A stretch of DNA of 64,000 bases from Calidifontibacillus oryziterrae (GCF_000331575.1 NZ_KB223527.1:1647842-1711841), one strand, 5' to 3'; counted from the first letter of the stretch, positions 19,214 to 29,484 are shown. Notes: a model not told the origin generated them from the sequence alone. A program made the numbers and translations.

Positions 19214-19426
19214 AGTGGCACCTCCCTACAAATAGGGTGCCTACATTTTTTGAAGATCATACTTGTATTCGATTGGAAAAACTGTGTGGAATGCTCTTTG
19301 CGGTTATCTACTGTGAGCGCTTGGGCAATTCTCTTTTGATGGTCGCGGTTTAATAATAGCTCTCGTGTCCATAATTGCTGGTTTTGTATTGTTAAATTTG
19401 ATGATGACTATTATTTTATCCGCACC

Positions 19427-20140
19427 AAATTGGTTCTAATTCCGTTTTGCTGATGATAAATCGTATTTACTATCAGCAAATTCGCTCTGCGTTCGTTTTG
19501 CTGATGATAAATCGGTTTTACTATCACCAAATTGGTTCTAATTCCGTTTTGCTGACAATAAATCGGATTTACTATCACCAAATTCGCTCTGCGTCCGTTT
19601 TGCTGACAATAAATCGGATTTACTATCACCTAATGGGCTCTGCGTCCGTTTTGCTGGTGATAAATCGTATTTACTATCACCAAATTCGCTCTACGTCCGT
19701 TTTGCTGATGATAAATCGTATTTACTATCAGCAAATGGGCTCTGCGTCCGTTTTGCTGACAATAAATCGGATTTACTATCACCAAATTGGTTCTAATTCC
19801 GTTTTGCTGACAATAAATCGGATTTACTATCACCAAATTCGCTCTGCGTCCGTTTTGCTGATGATAAATCGTATTTACTATCACCAAATTCGCTCTGCGT
19901 CCGTTTTGCTGATGATAAATCGGATTTACTATCACCAAATTCGCTCTGCGTTCATTTTGCTGATGATAAATCGTATTTACTATCACCAAATTCGCTCTAC
20001 GTCCATTTTGCTGATGATAAATCGTATTTACTATCAGCAAATGGGCTCTGCGTCCGTTTTGCTGACAATAAATCGGATTTACTATCACCAAATTGGTTCT
20101 AATTCCGTTTTGCTCGTGATAAATCGTATTTAACTATTTA
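19427..20140. repeat. Palindromic tandem array, 14 units of exactly 51 bp
   Basis: Unit: AAAT, then one of three 14-bp segments (TCGCTCTGCGTCCG, GGGCTCTGCGTCCG or TGGTTCTAATTCCG types), then TTTTGCTGATGATAAATCG and KATTTACTATCASC. The core ATAAATcgkATTTAcTAT is palindromic, and where the arms read TTTGCTGAT/ATCAGCAAA the hairpin is about 17 bp. Units 6-8 equal units 12-14 in order, showing a six-unit block duplication. 51 is a multiple of 3 so long open frames appear on both strands; these are not genes. Confidence 0.95.
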
Positions 20141-20259
20141 AGTACGACTATGAGTACCACTTCGAAAACCATTTAATGGTAGATAAATCTGTGCTTTCTA
20201 TCATTTGCGTCCCTCATCACTGATTTGGTGATGAATGTCCAAAATAGATACTCCTTCAC

Positions 20260-20883
20260 CTATCTGACATCAATAGTTTTGTTATTTAATGAATTAGTAT
20301 ATATAGGTGCGTGTGGTACTTCATGGCAGTGACGACAACGAGGTTCATAGGACTCTGAAGCACCAACTAAAATTACCGGATCATAATAGGAAGCGGGTTC
20401 GCCATTAATTAGTCTTTGTGTGCGACTCGCTGGTGATCCGCATTTTACACATATGGCCTGAAGTTTTGTAACCGACTCTGCCAAGGCCATTAACTGTGGA
20501 ACTGGTCCGAAGGGCTCCCCACGAAAATCCTGATCCAAGCCGGCACCAATCACTCGAATACCTTGCTTTGCCAATTTACTAACAATAGCTACAATATTCT
20601 CATCAAAAAATTGTACTTCGTCAATTCCAACTACATCTGTATTCGTTGTAACTAGTTCAATTAGTTCTTCAGAGTTGGCAACTGGTTTTGCAATTACAGT
20701 AGTACCGTTGTGGGATACCACCTCAGAATGACTATAGCGGTTATCTATGATTGGCTTGAAAACTTGGACCGCTAACTTTGCATATTGCGCTCTACGAATT
20801 CGCCTAATTAATTCCTCTGATTTCCCCGAGAACATACTACCACATATTAATTCGACCCAACCGCTTTGTTTCATGACGTACAT
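20260..20883 (-). CDS. tdk: Thymidine kinase (type II)
   Basis: Salvage kinase converting thymidine to dTMP with ATP. The 207-residue protein has the P-loop [18 protein letters not shown] (about 11-28), the Walker-B/catalytic region [12 protein letters not shown], the [10 protein letters not shown] lasso and a zinc site formed by CVKC and CRHC. The start ATG follows AAGGGGGC. It lies next to rpmE as in B. subtilis. The only repeat near it is the 51-bp array beginning about 120 bp past its stop. Confidence 0.97.
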   Translation of the reverse strand: MYVMKQSGWVELICGSMFSGKSEELIRRIRRAQYAKLAVQVFKPIIDNRYSHSEVVSHNGTTVIAKPVANSEELIELVTTNTDVVGIDEVQFFDENIVAIVSKLAKQGIRVIGAGLDQDFRGEPFGPVPQLMALAESVTKLQAICVKCGSPASRTQRLINGEPASYYDPVILVGASESYEPRCRHCHEVPHAPIYTNSLNNKTIDVR

Positions 20884-21435
20884 CTTTTAGCCCCCTTCAA
20901 GCGGTATATGTATTAACTTCCCTTTTTTCTTTCTTCCTTTAAATACTAAATATTTCCGCTACACTTTTAAGTAGTTCATTTTAGTTACGAATAATAAACA
21001 TTTTTAGTGTCATTCTATTATTACTTTTTAAGTGTAGGACAATGTATTTTATTTCATTTATGCATTCTAAAAATTTTAAGCGCTCACCTTCAAGTAGGAA
21101 ATGGTTTATTTTATATCACATTAAAATATATTAACCCCCAATAAAATCGGAATTACCCCTAATAAAATCGGAATTAATTTATCAAAAAACTCCATGAGCA
21201 TCTATTTATACAGATAAAAAGCAGGTCCGGGACTTAACCCTACCTGCTTTAAATTTTAAAATTATTTAAGAACCAACTTCGATAATATCCGAACTAACTA
21301 ATTAATCACAGTATAATACTTTTCCCTACTATTTGATTAATAGTAAGAATATCATTACTTCCGAACCGTCTAGCTAATCATTAAATAATAATTACTTCCA
21401 ATTCGTACTATACTGGTTAAATAGCCGGAAGATAT
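20884..21435. other. rpmE-tdk gap
   Basis: Contains a 23-bp duplication (CCCYAATAAAATCGGAATTA at about 21136 and 21159), the rpmE terminator (21224-21252) and three diverged TTACTTCCRA-type repeats between there and rpmE (21265-21420). No coding sequence. Confidence 0.55.
21224..21252 (-). terminator. Intrinsic terminator of rpmE
   Basis: Minus strand: AAAGCAGGT, 14-16-nt loop, ACCTGCTTTTTATC. It lies about 185 bp after the rpmE stop. Confidence 0.75.
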
Positions 21436-21636
21436 TTACTTAAGATTGTATTTTTTCTTGAAGCGATCAACACGTCCGCCTGCATCCGCAAACTTTTGAC
21501 GTCCTGTATAGAAAGGATGGCATTCTGAACAAATTTCAACTTTCACTGCATCCTTAACTGATCCGCTCTCAAATTCATTTCCGCAAGCACATGTCACCTT
21601 AACAGTCTTATAATTAGGGTGAATTCCTTGTTTCAT
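21436..21636 (-). CDS. rpmE: 50S ribosomal protein L31 (zinc-binding type)
   Basis: Large-subunit ribosomal protein of 66 residues. Zinc ligands are Cys16, Cys18, Cys36 and Cys39 (VTCACGN and [11 protein letters not shown]), so this is the Zn-containing form rather than the Cys-less paralogue made under zinc starvation. The ATG at 21636 is preceded by AAGGAG with 9 nt spacing; longer in-frame starts run into the promoter. The promoter at 21701-21729 lies at the end of a repeat array that starts in rho. Confidence 0.96.
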   Translation of the reverse strand: MKQGIHPNYKTVKVTCACGNEFESGSVKDAVKVEICSECHPFYTGRQKFADAGGRVDRFKKKYNLK

Positions 21637-21700
21637 GAGTTTCATCTCCTTCCGCCCTGATTCCTGTGGAAACAGAGTTATAACTTTGACACATGAAAAG

Positions 21701-21729
21701 ATTATATCAGGAATAGATCCTAGATGCAA
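21701..21729 (-). promoter_or_regulatory. rpmE sigma-A promoter
   Basis: Minus strand TTGCAT, 17 nt, TATAAT with an extended TGA before the -10. The -35 hexamer comes from the last unit of the adjacent array (units otherwise read GGCTGCAT). Confidence 0.8.
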
Positions 21730-22100
21730 CCTTTGATTTTTGACTTTATTATGCCTAAATTTCAGCAACCTGCAACCTTTGATTTTTGACTTTATTATGC
21801 CTAAATTTCAGCAACCTGCAGCCTTTGATTTTTGATTTTGCAATGCCTAAATTTCAGCGAAAATGCAGCCTTTGATTTTTGATTTTGCAATGCCTAAATT
21901 TCAGCGAAAATGCAGCCTTTAACTGACCTGCGGCCTTTGATTTTTGACTTCATTATGCTTGAATTTCACCAATATGCAGCCTCTAACTACTGACTTTATT
22001 ATGCCTAAATTTCAGCGACCTGCACCCTTTGACTTTTGACTTTGTAATGCCTGAGTTTCAGCGAAATACAGGCTCTTGGGTAGTCAATTATCTCTTGCCT
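21725..22100 (-). repeat. 46-bp tandem array in register with the rho 3' end
   Basis: GCCTAAATTTCAG cores at 21753, 21799, 21845, 21892, (21958), 22003 and 22049 with a 45-47 bp period and one partial insertion. The next position in phase, 22097, is GCCTGAAATT inside rho, coding for the last residues ISGKR. Confidence 0.92.
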
Positions 22101-23359
22101 GAAATTCCACGCATTTCTTCTTCCATTTTTTGAAAGAATTCTTCATTTGTTTTCGTGTTTTTCAAACGTTTTAAGAAGCGCTCTACGAAATCTGGGCTAT
22201 CTGTCATAGTTTTACGAATTGCCCATAGTTTATCCAAATGATTCTTCGGCAATAATAACTCTTCTTTACGTGTTCCGGAGCGACGAATATCAATAGCTGG
22301 GAAAATTCGTCGTTCTGCAAGGCTACGGTCTAGATGCAGTTCCATATTCCCTGTCCCTTTAAACTCCTCGTAAATAACATCGTCCATTCTTGAACCTGTG
22401 TCTACAAGTGCGGTGGCTAAAATGGTTAAGCTTCCACCTTCTTCAATGTTTCGGGCAGCACCAAAAAACCGCTTTGGACGATGAAATGCTGCTGGGTCAA
22501 TACCCCCTGATAATGTCCTGCCACTTGGAGGAATAACAAGGTTATAAGCACGCGCTAAACGAGTAATACTATCCATAAGGATGATAACGTCCTTCTTATG
22601 TTCAACTAGACGCATCGCTCTTTCCAAAACAAGCTCTGCAACTTTAATGTGATTCTCTGGAACCTCATCAAATGTTGAGCTTACCACATCGCCTACAACG
22701 GATCTCTCAATATCCGTTACCTCTTCTGGGCGTTCATCAATTAATAAAACAATTAATTCTGCTTCTGGATGGTTTGTTGTAATGCTATTTGCAATTTCTT
22801 TAATAAGGACCGTTTTACCTGCCTTTGGCGGGGCAACAATTAAACCACGTTGTCCAAAACCTACAGGAGCTAATAAATCCATAATTCTTGTTGAAATATG
22901 CTGTGGCGCTGTTTCAAGAACCATTTGGCGGTCTGGATATAAGGGGGTTAGCGCAGGAAAATGAACACGTTCTTTTGCAGTTTCCGGATCCTCTCCATTT
23001 ACAGCCTCAACATGTAATAATCCGTAATACCTCTCATTTTCTTTTGGCGGTCGAACTTTTCCTGATACTTTATCTCCATTACGTAAATCAAATCTTCTAA
23101 TTTGTGAAGCAGAAATATAAATATCCTCTGAACTTGGAGAATAATTAATCGGTCGTAAAAATCCGAATCCTTCAGACTGAATGATTTCTAAAACGCCTTC
23201 CATAAATAAAAAGCCATCTTGTTCTGCTCTTGCCTTTAAAATAGAAAAAATTAATTCTTTTTTATTTAACTTGCTATAATACGAGACCTTAAATTCACGG
23301 GCTAGCTCGTACAATTCTTTTAATTTCATATTTTCTAATTGTGAAATAGTAACTACCAT
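22088..23359 (-). CDS. rho: Transcription termination factor Rho
   Basis: Hexameric RNA-dependent ATPase that ends transcription. The 423 residues align along their length with Bacillus Rho: N-terminal [21 protein letters not shown] (split for length), cold-shock RNA-binding domain with EGFGFLRP, Walker [14 protein letters not shown], Walker [19 protein letters not shown]-loop [19 protein letters not shown] and the R-finger region. The start [12 protein letters not shown] has only a weak ribosome site; a later MKLKEL start is possible. The neighbours glpX and rpmE match B. subtilis. The stop codon is the first unit of the downstream array. Confidence 0.97.
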   Translation of the reverse strand: MVVTISQLENMKLKELYELAREFKVSYYSKLNKKELIFSILKARAEQDGFLFMEGVLEIIQSEGFGFLRPINYSPSSEDIYISASQIRRFDLRNGDKVSGKVRPPKENERYYGLLHVEAVNGEDPETAKERVHFPALTPLYPDRQMVLETAPQHISTRIMDLLAPVGFGQRGLIVAPPKAGKTVLIKEIANSITTNHPEAELIVLLIDERPEEVTDIERSVVGDVVSSTFDEVPENHIKVAELVLERAMRLVEHKKDVIILMDSITRLARAYNLVIPPSGRTLSGGIDPAAFHRPKRFFGAARNIEEGGSLTILATALVDTGSRMDDVIYEEFKGTGNMELHLDRSLAERRIFPAIDIRRSGTRKEELLLPKNHLDKLWAIRKTMTDSPDFVERFLKRLKNTKTNEEFFQKMEEEMRGISGKR

Positions 23360-23859
23360 TGTGACACCACACTTTAATTTTTTTTTAGAAAAATAGGAAA
23401 TGAGATCAGGAAAGTTTGAAAGAGAGAAGGGTATAACTAGAATTGTGAAGTAAAAAAATTGTAGTTGTTCTCTATTTTATAAAACAATTCTATTTTAACC
23501 AAAAATCATCTATATATTCAAGTATATCATAAAATTAAGATAAATCAAACATTTGTTCTCTTCAGAAAAACGGTAGATTGCGGCTTCCGCATCCATATTA
23601 AAGCATTTGTTAAAGTTGATTGTGAATTTTCATTCTAAGCACTTCGCTCACATCATGCCGCCTACTCACATCATGCCGCCTGCTCACATCATGCCGCCAC
23701 GCTCACTTCAGATCGCTATGGGGTCTTGGACTGTCTCGCTATCCCGAAGGAGTCTATGTGCTTAGAACTACGTACTGAAACGAAGATTTTAGAACTACCA
23801 AAATCAACATTGCGCTTTAACAATGCCAAATATTAAAGCGGAAGCCGGATCACCCTACT
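23360..23859. other. glpX-rho gap with dispersed repeat
   Basis: CTCACATCATGCCGCC is repeated three times at 23647-23700. Copy 2 of the dispersed GGTCTTGGACTGTCTCGCT repeat follows at 23720-23822. No gene and no clear hairpin terminator for glpX. Confidence 0.6.
23720..23822. repeat. Dispersed repeat, copy 2 (partner at 14965-15060)
   Basis: See 14965-15060: same order of conserved blocks with about 20 percent divergence and one small insertion. Confidence 0.8.
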
Positions 23860-24825
23860 CTATTTGATTACTAAATTAGGTTTCTTTTTCAGACTATGAG
23901 TCCCATCAATAAACCGAACTGTACCTGACTTGGCACGCATTACAACTGAATGAGTTGTAGCCACACTACCTTTGAATTGTACGCCTGTTAAGAGCTCACC
24001 ATCTGTAATACCTGTTGCAGCAAAAATGCAGTCATCCCCAGACACAAGATCATCCATTAATAAGACTTTATTTATATCGCTTATACCCATTTTATGACAT
24101 CTTTTCAGTTGTTCATCATTTTCAGGAAGAAGCTTTCCTTGGAGTTCTCCGCCTAAGCATTTTAAGCCAGCAGCCGCTAGTACACCTTCAGGTGCCCCAC
24201 CGATTCCAAATAAAATATCTACACCTGTAAAATCAAATGCTGTATTTAAAGCTGCTGCCACATCCCCATCAGATATAAGTCTTATACGTGCTCCAGCTTC
24301 ACGTATTTCGGAAATAATTTTGTTATGACGTTCACGGTTTAAAACTGTCGCCACAACATCCTCAATATCTTTTCCCTTCGCTTTCGCAACTGCCTTTAAA
24401 TTTTCTGTCACGGACGCATTAATATCAATACAGCCTGCTGCATCAGGTCCAACTGCAATTTTTTGCATATACATATCGGGAGCATGTAAAAATTTCCCTT
24501 GATCTGCTACGGCAATAACGGCGAATGCCCCCCACGTTCCTTGGGCAACAATATTTGTACCTTCAACAGGATCAACTGCGATATCAACTGCAGGCCCGTG
24601 ACCGTTTCCGACCTTTTCACCAATATAAAGCATCGGAGCTTCGTCCATTTCTCCTTCACCAATTACTACCGTCCCTTGCATCGGAACTGTATCTAACACC
24701 TTACGCATAGCAGTAGTTGCTGCACCGTCAGCTTCGTTTTTCTTGCCGCGACCCATCCATCTTGCCGATTCGAGCGCTGCTGCCTCGGTAACTCGAACTA
24801 ACTCTAACGTTAAGCTTCTTTCCAT
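23860..24825 (-). CDS. glpX: Fructose-1,6-bisphosphatase class II
   Basis: Mn-dependent gluconeogenic phosphatase converting fructose 1,6-bisphosphate to fructose 6-phosphate. The 321-residue GlpX family member shows [31 protein letters not shown] and [14 protein letters not shown] (metal and phosphate site), then [11 protein letters not shown] and [14 protein letters not shown]. The start [17 protein letters not shown] follows AGGACTT. It lies between murAB and rho, the position of ywjI in B. subtilis. With tal and fbaA nearby it makes a small cluster of sugar-phosphate genes. Confidence 0.96.
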   Translation of the reverse strand: MERSLTLELVRVTEAAALESARWMGRGKKNEADGAATTAMRKVLDTVPMQGTVVIGEGEMDEAPMLYIGEKVGNGHGPAVDIAVDPVEGTNIVAQGTWGAFAVIAVADQGKFLHAPDMYMQKIAVGPDAAGCIDINASVTENLKAVAKAKGKDIEDVVATVLNRERHNKIISEIREAGARIRLISDGDVAAALNTAFDFTGVDILFGIGGAPEGVLAAAGLKCLGGELQGKLLPENDEQLKRCHKMGISDINKVLLMDDLVSGDDCIFAATGITDGELLTGVQFKGSVATTHSVVMRAKSGTVRFIDGTHSLKKKPNLVIK

Positions 24826-24991
24826 TTCTAAGTCCTCCCCAAATAGTTCGTATATGTCTATAATTCTTGAAGATTCAATATAGTTTCTCTCGTAATTCCA
24901 TTTGATTAAAATCCGCTACGCAAGATTCCCGTACATCGCACATTGATTCTATGTCCAATAATTATTTAAACAGTAAATTAAGCAAAAAGAA

Positions 24992-26278
24992 TTATGAATT
25001 CTGGAAGTTCTTAATCTCTTCTTTTGTCATTTGCTCACGCCAAATAACAGCACCTAAACTCATTAACTTTTCAACTAAATTTTCATAACCACGATCAATA
25101 TGCTCTAATCCAGTAATTTCCGTAATTCCATCCGCCATTAACCCTGCAACAACAAGGGATGCACCTGCACGTAAATCAGTTGCTTTTACCTTAGCCCCTT
25201 GTAGCTGGACTGGCCCAGAGACAATGGCTGAGCGACCTTCAACTTTTACGTTCGCACTCATCCTTCTTAATTCATCTATATGCTTAAACCGTGATCCGTA
25301 TATTGTATCTGTAACAATACCTGTTCCCTCAGCAGCAGTTAGTAACGAGGTAAATGGCTGTTGAAGATCCGTCGGAAAGCCTGGATAAACTAATGTTTTG
25401 ATATCGACCATTTCAAGTCGTCGGACCTTTGATACAAAAATTTGATCATCATTAATTTTTATTGATGCTCCCATTTCGCGAAGCTTCGCTATTAATGACT
25501 CTAAATGCTGAGGAATAACGTTATCAATTAAAACACCGTCACCCTTGGCAACCGCTAAAATTAAGTATGTACCAGCCTCAATGCGATCAGGAATAATCGT
25601 ATGTTGACATCCATGAAGACTTTCAACACCTTCTATCCGTATGACATCAGTTCCTGCACCTTTAATTTTTGCTCCCATACTCGTAAGTAATGTTGCAACA
25701 TCAATAATTTCAGGTTCCTTTGCGGCATTTTCAATTAACGTTTGGCCTTTTGCGCGTACAGCAGCAAGCATAATATTAATTGTTGCCCCAACACTTACTA
25801 CATCCAAATATATGCGAGCACCTACTAATTCGTCGGCACGTAAATAAATAGCACCTTGTTCGTTTGTAACTTTTGCTCCTAGTGCTTCAAATCCTTTAAT
25901 ATGTTGGTCAATCGGGCGCGGGCCAAGATGACAACCACCCGGCAGTCCAATAACCGCTTGTTTAAAACGACCTAACATTGCTCCCATTAAGTAATAAGAT
26001 GCTCTCAGCATTTTCACTTTTCCGTTCGGCATCGGCATTGATACCATCTTAGAAGGATCAATTGTAACTTTATCATTTTCTAAAGAAACGGTACCACCAA
26101 TTTCTTCTAGTAAACTACAAAGTATATGAACATCAGATATATCTGGTAAGCCTTCAATTGTTACAGTTGAATCTGCCAAAATGGCAGCCGGGATTAAGGC
26201 AACCGCACTATTCTTCGCTCCACTAATTCGAACGCTTCCCTTTAATGTGTGGCCGCCTTCAATTTTCAACTTTTCCAT
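24992..26278 (-). CDS. murAB: UDP-N-acetylglucosamine 1-carboxyvinyltransferase (second MurA paralogue)
   Basis: First committed step of peptidoglycan synthesis: transfers enolpyruvate from PEP to UDP-GlcNAc. The 428 residues contain [11 protein letters not shown] (Lys22-Asn23 site) and the fosfomycin-target Cys116 in [18 protein letters not shown]; the loop residue after Cys is His instead of the frequent Asp or Ala. Locus context (tal below it, glpX after) identifies the MurAB/MurZ paralogue rather than the essential MurAA in B. subtilis. The start follows a GGAGGCGCAAAGTGGCAA-type site. Confidence 0.95.
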   Translation of the reverse strand: MEKLKIEGGHTLKGSVRISGAKNSAVALIPAAILADSTVTIEGLPDISDVHILCSLLEEIGGTVSLENDKVTIDPSKMVSMPMPNGKVKMLRASYYLMGAMLGRFKQAVIGLPGGCHLGPRPIDQHIKGFEALGAKVTNEQGAIYLRADELVGARIYLDVVSVGATINIMLAAVRAKGQTLIENAAKEPEIIDVATLLTSMGAKIKGAGTDVIRIEGVESLHGCQHTIIPDRIEAGTYLILAVAKGDGVLIDNVIPQHLESLIAKLREMGASIKINDDQIFVSKVRRLEMVDIKTLVYPGFPTDLQQPFTSLLTAAEGTGIVTDTIYGSRFKHIDELRRMSANVKVEGRSAIVSGPVQLQGAKVKATDLRAGASLVVAGLMADGITEITGLEHIDRGYENLVEKLMSLGAVIWREQMTKEEIKNFQNS

Positions 26279-26423
26279 TTGCCACTTTGCGCCTCCTTTT
26301 TCACGCCATAGTGCATACGTTATTTATTTTACCTATTAGTTTACACTATAATACGTCCTTTATGTTTGCAATTCAAAAAATTTGGAAGGCATTGTGTTGA
26401 ATTGTCGAAATTCGTATAAAGTA

Positions 26424-26640
26424 TAATGATGGTTTCCCATTACAAATTCCAATATTTCTTAAAAAGTTAAAATGATGGTTCCCCATTACAAATTCCAATA
26501 TTTCTTAAAAAGTTAAAATGATGGTTCCCCATTACAAATTCCAATATTTCTTAAAAAGTTAAAATGATGGTTCCCCATTACAAATTCCAACATTTCTTAA
26601 AAAGATAATGTTGGCTTCCCAATATAAGTTCCAACGTGTT
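26424..26640. repeat. 46-bp tandem array, about five copies
   Basis: Unit CCCCATTACAAATTCCAATA then TTTCTTAAAAAGTTAAAATGATGGTT. Cores at 26446, 26492, 26538, 26584 and 26628 (last diverged). The middle copies are nearly identical, so duplication is recent. Located in the tal-murAB gap. Confidence 0.95.
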
Positions 26641-26729
26641 TAAACGTGACTATCATCATCTTTTCAATCAATTATTCAACGCTTATATCTATGGGTGTAT
26701 TTGCTGGAAATGACTCTAGTTTTGAGCAT

Positions 26730-27374
26730 CTACTTGTTCTTATTCCAATCTGCTAAAAACTTCTCAATTCCGTTTGCAGTTAGTGGATGATTGAATAGCT
26801 GCATAATTACTTTGAAAGGCACCGTTGCGATATGGGCACCCCTTAATGCACTTTCTGTAATATGCATCGGATGACGGATTGATGCTGCAATGATTTCTGT
26901 CTCAATACCATGAATTGCGAAGATTTCTGCAATTTGAGAGATTAGCGCTAACCCATCATGGCCAATATCATCTAATCTTCCTAAAAATGGGGAAACATAG
27001 GTGGCACCAGCGCGCGCGGCTAATAATGCTTGGTTTGCGGAAAAAACGAGTGTAACGTTTGTTTTAATACCTAGTTCCTTAAAGGTTTTGACTGCCTTTA
27101 GACCATCTGGCGTCATTGGCACCTTTATTGTAATATTTGACGCAATGGCAGCTAATTCCTTCCCTTCAGCAACCATTTCATCTGCTTTTAAAGAAATAAC
27201 CTCAGCACTGATTGAACCTGCTTTAACTTCATTAGCAATTTCACGGAGACGGTCATGAAATGATACATTTTCTTTTGCCACTAAACTTGGATTTGTTGTA
27301 ACGCCATCAATAACACCTAATGCATTAGCCTCTCGAATCTCATCTATATTTGCTGTATCGATAAAAAATTTCAC
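26730..27374 (-). CDS. tal: Transaldolase (FSA/TalC-type)
   Basis: Non-oxidative pentose phosphate enzyme moving a dihydroxyacetone unit between sugar phosphates. The short 214-residue TalC/FSA class is shown by [24 protein letters not shown], the Schiff-base lysine in [29 protein letters not shown] and [14 protein letters not shown] [12 protein letters not shown]. It corresponds to ywjH, next to fbaA, in B. subtilis. The start follows AGGAGTGGATATT. Some fold members act as fructose-6-phosphate aldolase; Bacillus members are usually true transaldolases. Confidence 0.95.
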   Translation of the reverse strand: MKFFIDTANIDEIREANALGVIDGVTTNPSLVAKENVSFHDRLREIANEVKAGSISAEVISLKADEMVAEGKELAAIASNITIKVPMTPDGLKAVKTFKELGIKTNVTLVFSANQALLAARAGATYVSPFLGRLDDIGHDGLALISQIAEIFAIHGIETEIIAASIRHPMHITESALRGAHIATVPFKVIMQLFNHPLTANGIEKFLADWNKNK

Positions 27375-27555
27375 TAATATCCACTCCTAATTCCCAATAA
27401 CTGGATTTTATTAATTTCAATATTCGCTTAAGATAACATCAACTGAGCATTTTCTAGTAAACAAGAAAATTTCAGCTATCTATGAAAATTATTAAATAGA
27501 GTTATGACAAAAAATGCCCTGATGAAAATAATACCGTCTTAACAAACAACAATTG

Positions 27556-27590
27556 AGGCTGTCTTTTAAGACAGCCTTATTTATTATACG
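27556..27590 (-). terminator. Terminator-like hairpin between fbaA and tal
   Basis: AGGCTGTCTT and AAGACAGCCT form a perfect 10-bp stem. The T-rich tail is better on the plus strand (TTATTTATTAT) than on the minus strand (CAATTGTTGTTTG), so efficiency for fbaA is uncertain. Confidence 0.6.
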
Positions 27591-27596
27591 TAGGGT

Positions 27597-27656
27597 ACTT
27601 ATTTTGAATATAACTGGGTACTTATTTTGAATATAACTTAATTATGCTTTATTTGA
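27597..27656 (-). repeat. 23-bp direct repeat after fbaA
   Basis: GGGTACTTATTTTGAATATAACT occurs twice in tandem from 27594. A related CTTTATTTGA in the last fbaA codons lies about 26 bp on. Confidence 0.8.
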
Positions 27657-28505
27657 AGAGCCAAATTCACGAATTTTCGCCATTACCGTTTCTTTGATGG
27701 TATCTCTTGCAGGACCCATAAATTTACGAGTATCGTATAGCTCTGGTTTTTCTGCTAAAATTTTACGAACAGTCTTTGTAGATGTAATTTGGTTTTCTGT
27801 ATTTACATTAATTTTCGCTGTTCCTAATGAAATTGCCTTTTGAATATCTTTTGTCGGAATACCTGTACCACCATGCAATACTAAAGGTACACCTGTTAGC
27901 TCCATTACTTCCTTCATCCGATCAAAGCCAAGCTTAGGCTCTCCTTTGTACGGGCCATGGACTGAGCCTAAAGCTGGTGCAAAGCAATCTACTCCTGTTT
28001 CACGTACTAACTGATCACATTCAGCCGGAATTGCATACATTGCTTCAGCATCAGACACTACTAAGTCGTCCTCTTGACCACCAATTCGTCCTAATTCAGC
28101 CTCTACCGAAATGCCTAGTGCATGGGCTACATCGACAACCTTCTTTGTAATCGCAATATTTTCTTCTAATGGATGGTGAGAGCCATCAATCATGACAGAT
28201 GTAAAACCTGCATACATAGCTTCTACGCATTTTTCAAAGCTTGAACCATGATCTAGATGGATAGCAACTGGCACCGTAATGTTATAGAAATCCATTAATT
28301 CTTCAACAATTGCTACAACTGTTTTGAAACCACCCATATATTTCCCTGCACCTTCAGATACCCCAATAATTAGTGGAGACTTTTCCTCTTGCGCTGCAAG
28401 TAAAATTGCTTGAGTGTACTCTAGGTTGTTCGTATTAAACTGACCAACAGCATACCCTTCGTTCTTTGCTTTGTTTAACATTTCCGTCATCGATACTAAA
28501 GGCAT
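27642..28505 (-). CDS. fbaA: Fructose-bisphosphate aldolase class II
   Basis: Zn-dependent glycolytic and gluconeogenic aldolase. The 287 residues carry the metal ligands in [14 protein letters not shown] and [22 protein letters not shown], and the phosphate-binding [12 protein letters not shown] and INVNTENQ. The start [10 protein letters not shown] follows AGGAGGACTTCAAA. It is flanked by spo0F and tal as in B. subtilis. Confidence 0.97.
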   Translation of the reverse strand: MPLVSMTEMLNKAKNEGYAVGQFNTNNLEYTQAILLAAQEEKSPLIIGVSEGAGKYMGGFKTVVAIVEELMDFYNITVPVAIHLDHGSSFEKCVEAMYAGFTSVMIDGSHHPLEENIAITKKVVDVAHALGISVEAELGRIGGQEDDLVVSDAEAMYAIPAECDQLVRETGVDCFAPALGSVHGPYKGEPKLGFDRMKEVMELTGVPLVLHGGTGIPTKDIQKAISLGTAKINVNTENQITSTKTVRKILAEKPELYDTRKFMGPARDTIKETVMAKIREFGSSNKA

Positions 28506-28933
28506 TTTGAAGTCCTCCTTAAATTCAATATTAAATTATGTACATACCAAATATAGTATAGCATACATAGATCAATATGCTATACTATTGCCCTATTATT
28601 ATATAATACCCAGACGGAAAAATTTTACTTATTTTGTAAAAAATAAACACGTTTTGTGAATTGCCGACTACCATTGTCGTAATTTTTCAGCAGATTTCGA
28701 CAGGTTTTCTTACAACAACCTTTCGTACTAAATTATATCCGTTTTCAGCGATTAAGTTACAGCCAACTCCACTTCGTTGTAATTTCAAATTGGCCGTTAC
28801 TTTTCGGTGTTCAATTGCATTTACTCAAATACTTAATAAACGTTTACTCTAATGCTTACTATCGTTTACTCTAATGCTTACTATCGTTTACTCTAATGCT
28901 CGCAGAAAACATACCACTTTAGTGATGTGAGGC
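28506..28933. other. spo0F-fbaA gap with 22-bp repeats
   Basis: ACTCTAATGCTTACTATCGTTT is repeated three to four times at about 28840-28905. The rest is unstructured AT-rich DNA with no gene. No clear terminator for spo0F was seen. Confidence 0.6.
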
Positions 28934-29314
28934 TCAATTCTTTAATTGTGTTTCAATTGGTACAATTTCCTTTACTGCTGCCCGGAGCTCGTCGATATCA
29001 AACGGCTTAGAAAAATGGGTGCGCGCCCCTAAGTCGTTTGCTTTTTGAATCATGTCTAATTCTCCGTACGCTGTCATAATAAACACTTCAATTGTATTAT
29101 CAATTTCCTTTAATCTTTTTAAAATTTCAATGCCATCCATCCCAGGTATTTTCATGTCAAGCAATACTAGGTCTGGTCGATCCTTTTCAATAATTGATAA
29201 TGCTTGGATTCCGTTTGAGGCTTGAAACATTTCATAACCTTCTTTGAGAAAAACCTCATTTAGTAAAATTCTAATACCGTATTGATCATCAACTATTAAT
29301 ATTTTTTTTCCCAT
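28934..29314 (-). CDS. spo0F: Sporulation phosphorelay response regulator Spo0F
   Basis: Single-domain receiver that takes phosphate from sporulation kinases and passes it to Spo0B. The 126 residues include the acidic pocket Asp9-Asp10 ([16 protein letters not shown]), phospho-acceptor Asp53 in [11 protein letters not shown], Thr in MTAYGELDM and Lys in FSKPFD. The near identity to B. subtilis Spo0F around helix 1 ([12 protein letters not shown]) supports Spo0F rather than another CheY-like protein. A sigma-H promoter and a Spo0A-like box lie upstream. ywjG, which separates spo0F from pyrG in B. subtilis, is absent. Confidence 0.96.
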   Translation of the reverse strand: MGKKILIVDDQYGIRILLNEVFLKEGYEMFQASNGIQALSIIEKDRPDLVLLDMKIPGMDGIEILKRLKEIDNTIEVFIMTAYGELDMIQKANDLGARTHFSKPFDIDELRAAVKEIVPIETQLKN

Positions 29315-29428
29315 TTTCTGTCCACCTCTAGTTTTGTCTATTAATATATAATAAATATTTATATATTTACTAATAGATTAGCATTATTATAGTTATCAGA
29401 ATTTTCTAAGTTTTCTTCTTCGTTGTAT

Positions 29429-29484
29429 ATTATTCTCTAAACTTTTTCTATCTCCTTTATTTTATTTCCTATTTGTTATCGACA
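29429..29484 (-). promoter_or_regulatory. Sigma-H promoter and Spo0A-like box of spo0F
   Basis: Minus strand: AAAGGAGAT, 11 nt, AGAGAATAA fits the sigma-H pattern RnAGGAwww-N11-12-RnnGAATww with one mismatch. About 20 bp upstream is TGTCGAT (29478-29484), one base from the 0A box TGTCGAA. B. subtilis spo0F is also driven by sigma-H and Spo0A~P. Confidence 0.65.

Noticed and set aside
19427..20140. Open frames of 150-230 codons on both strands over the 51-bp array
   Set aside because: The unit length is a multiple of 3 and lacks stops by chance; both strands are equally open, there is no ribosome site, and the peptide is pure repeat.
19427..20140. CRISPR array
   Set aside because: The 'spacers' are three 14-bp variants reused many times, the repeat is too long relative to the spacer, and there are no cas genes.
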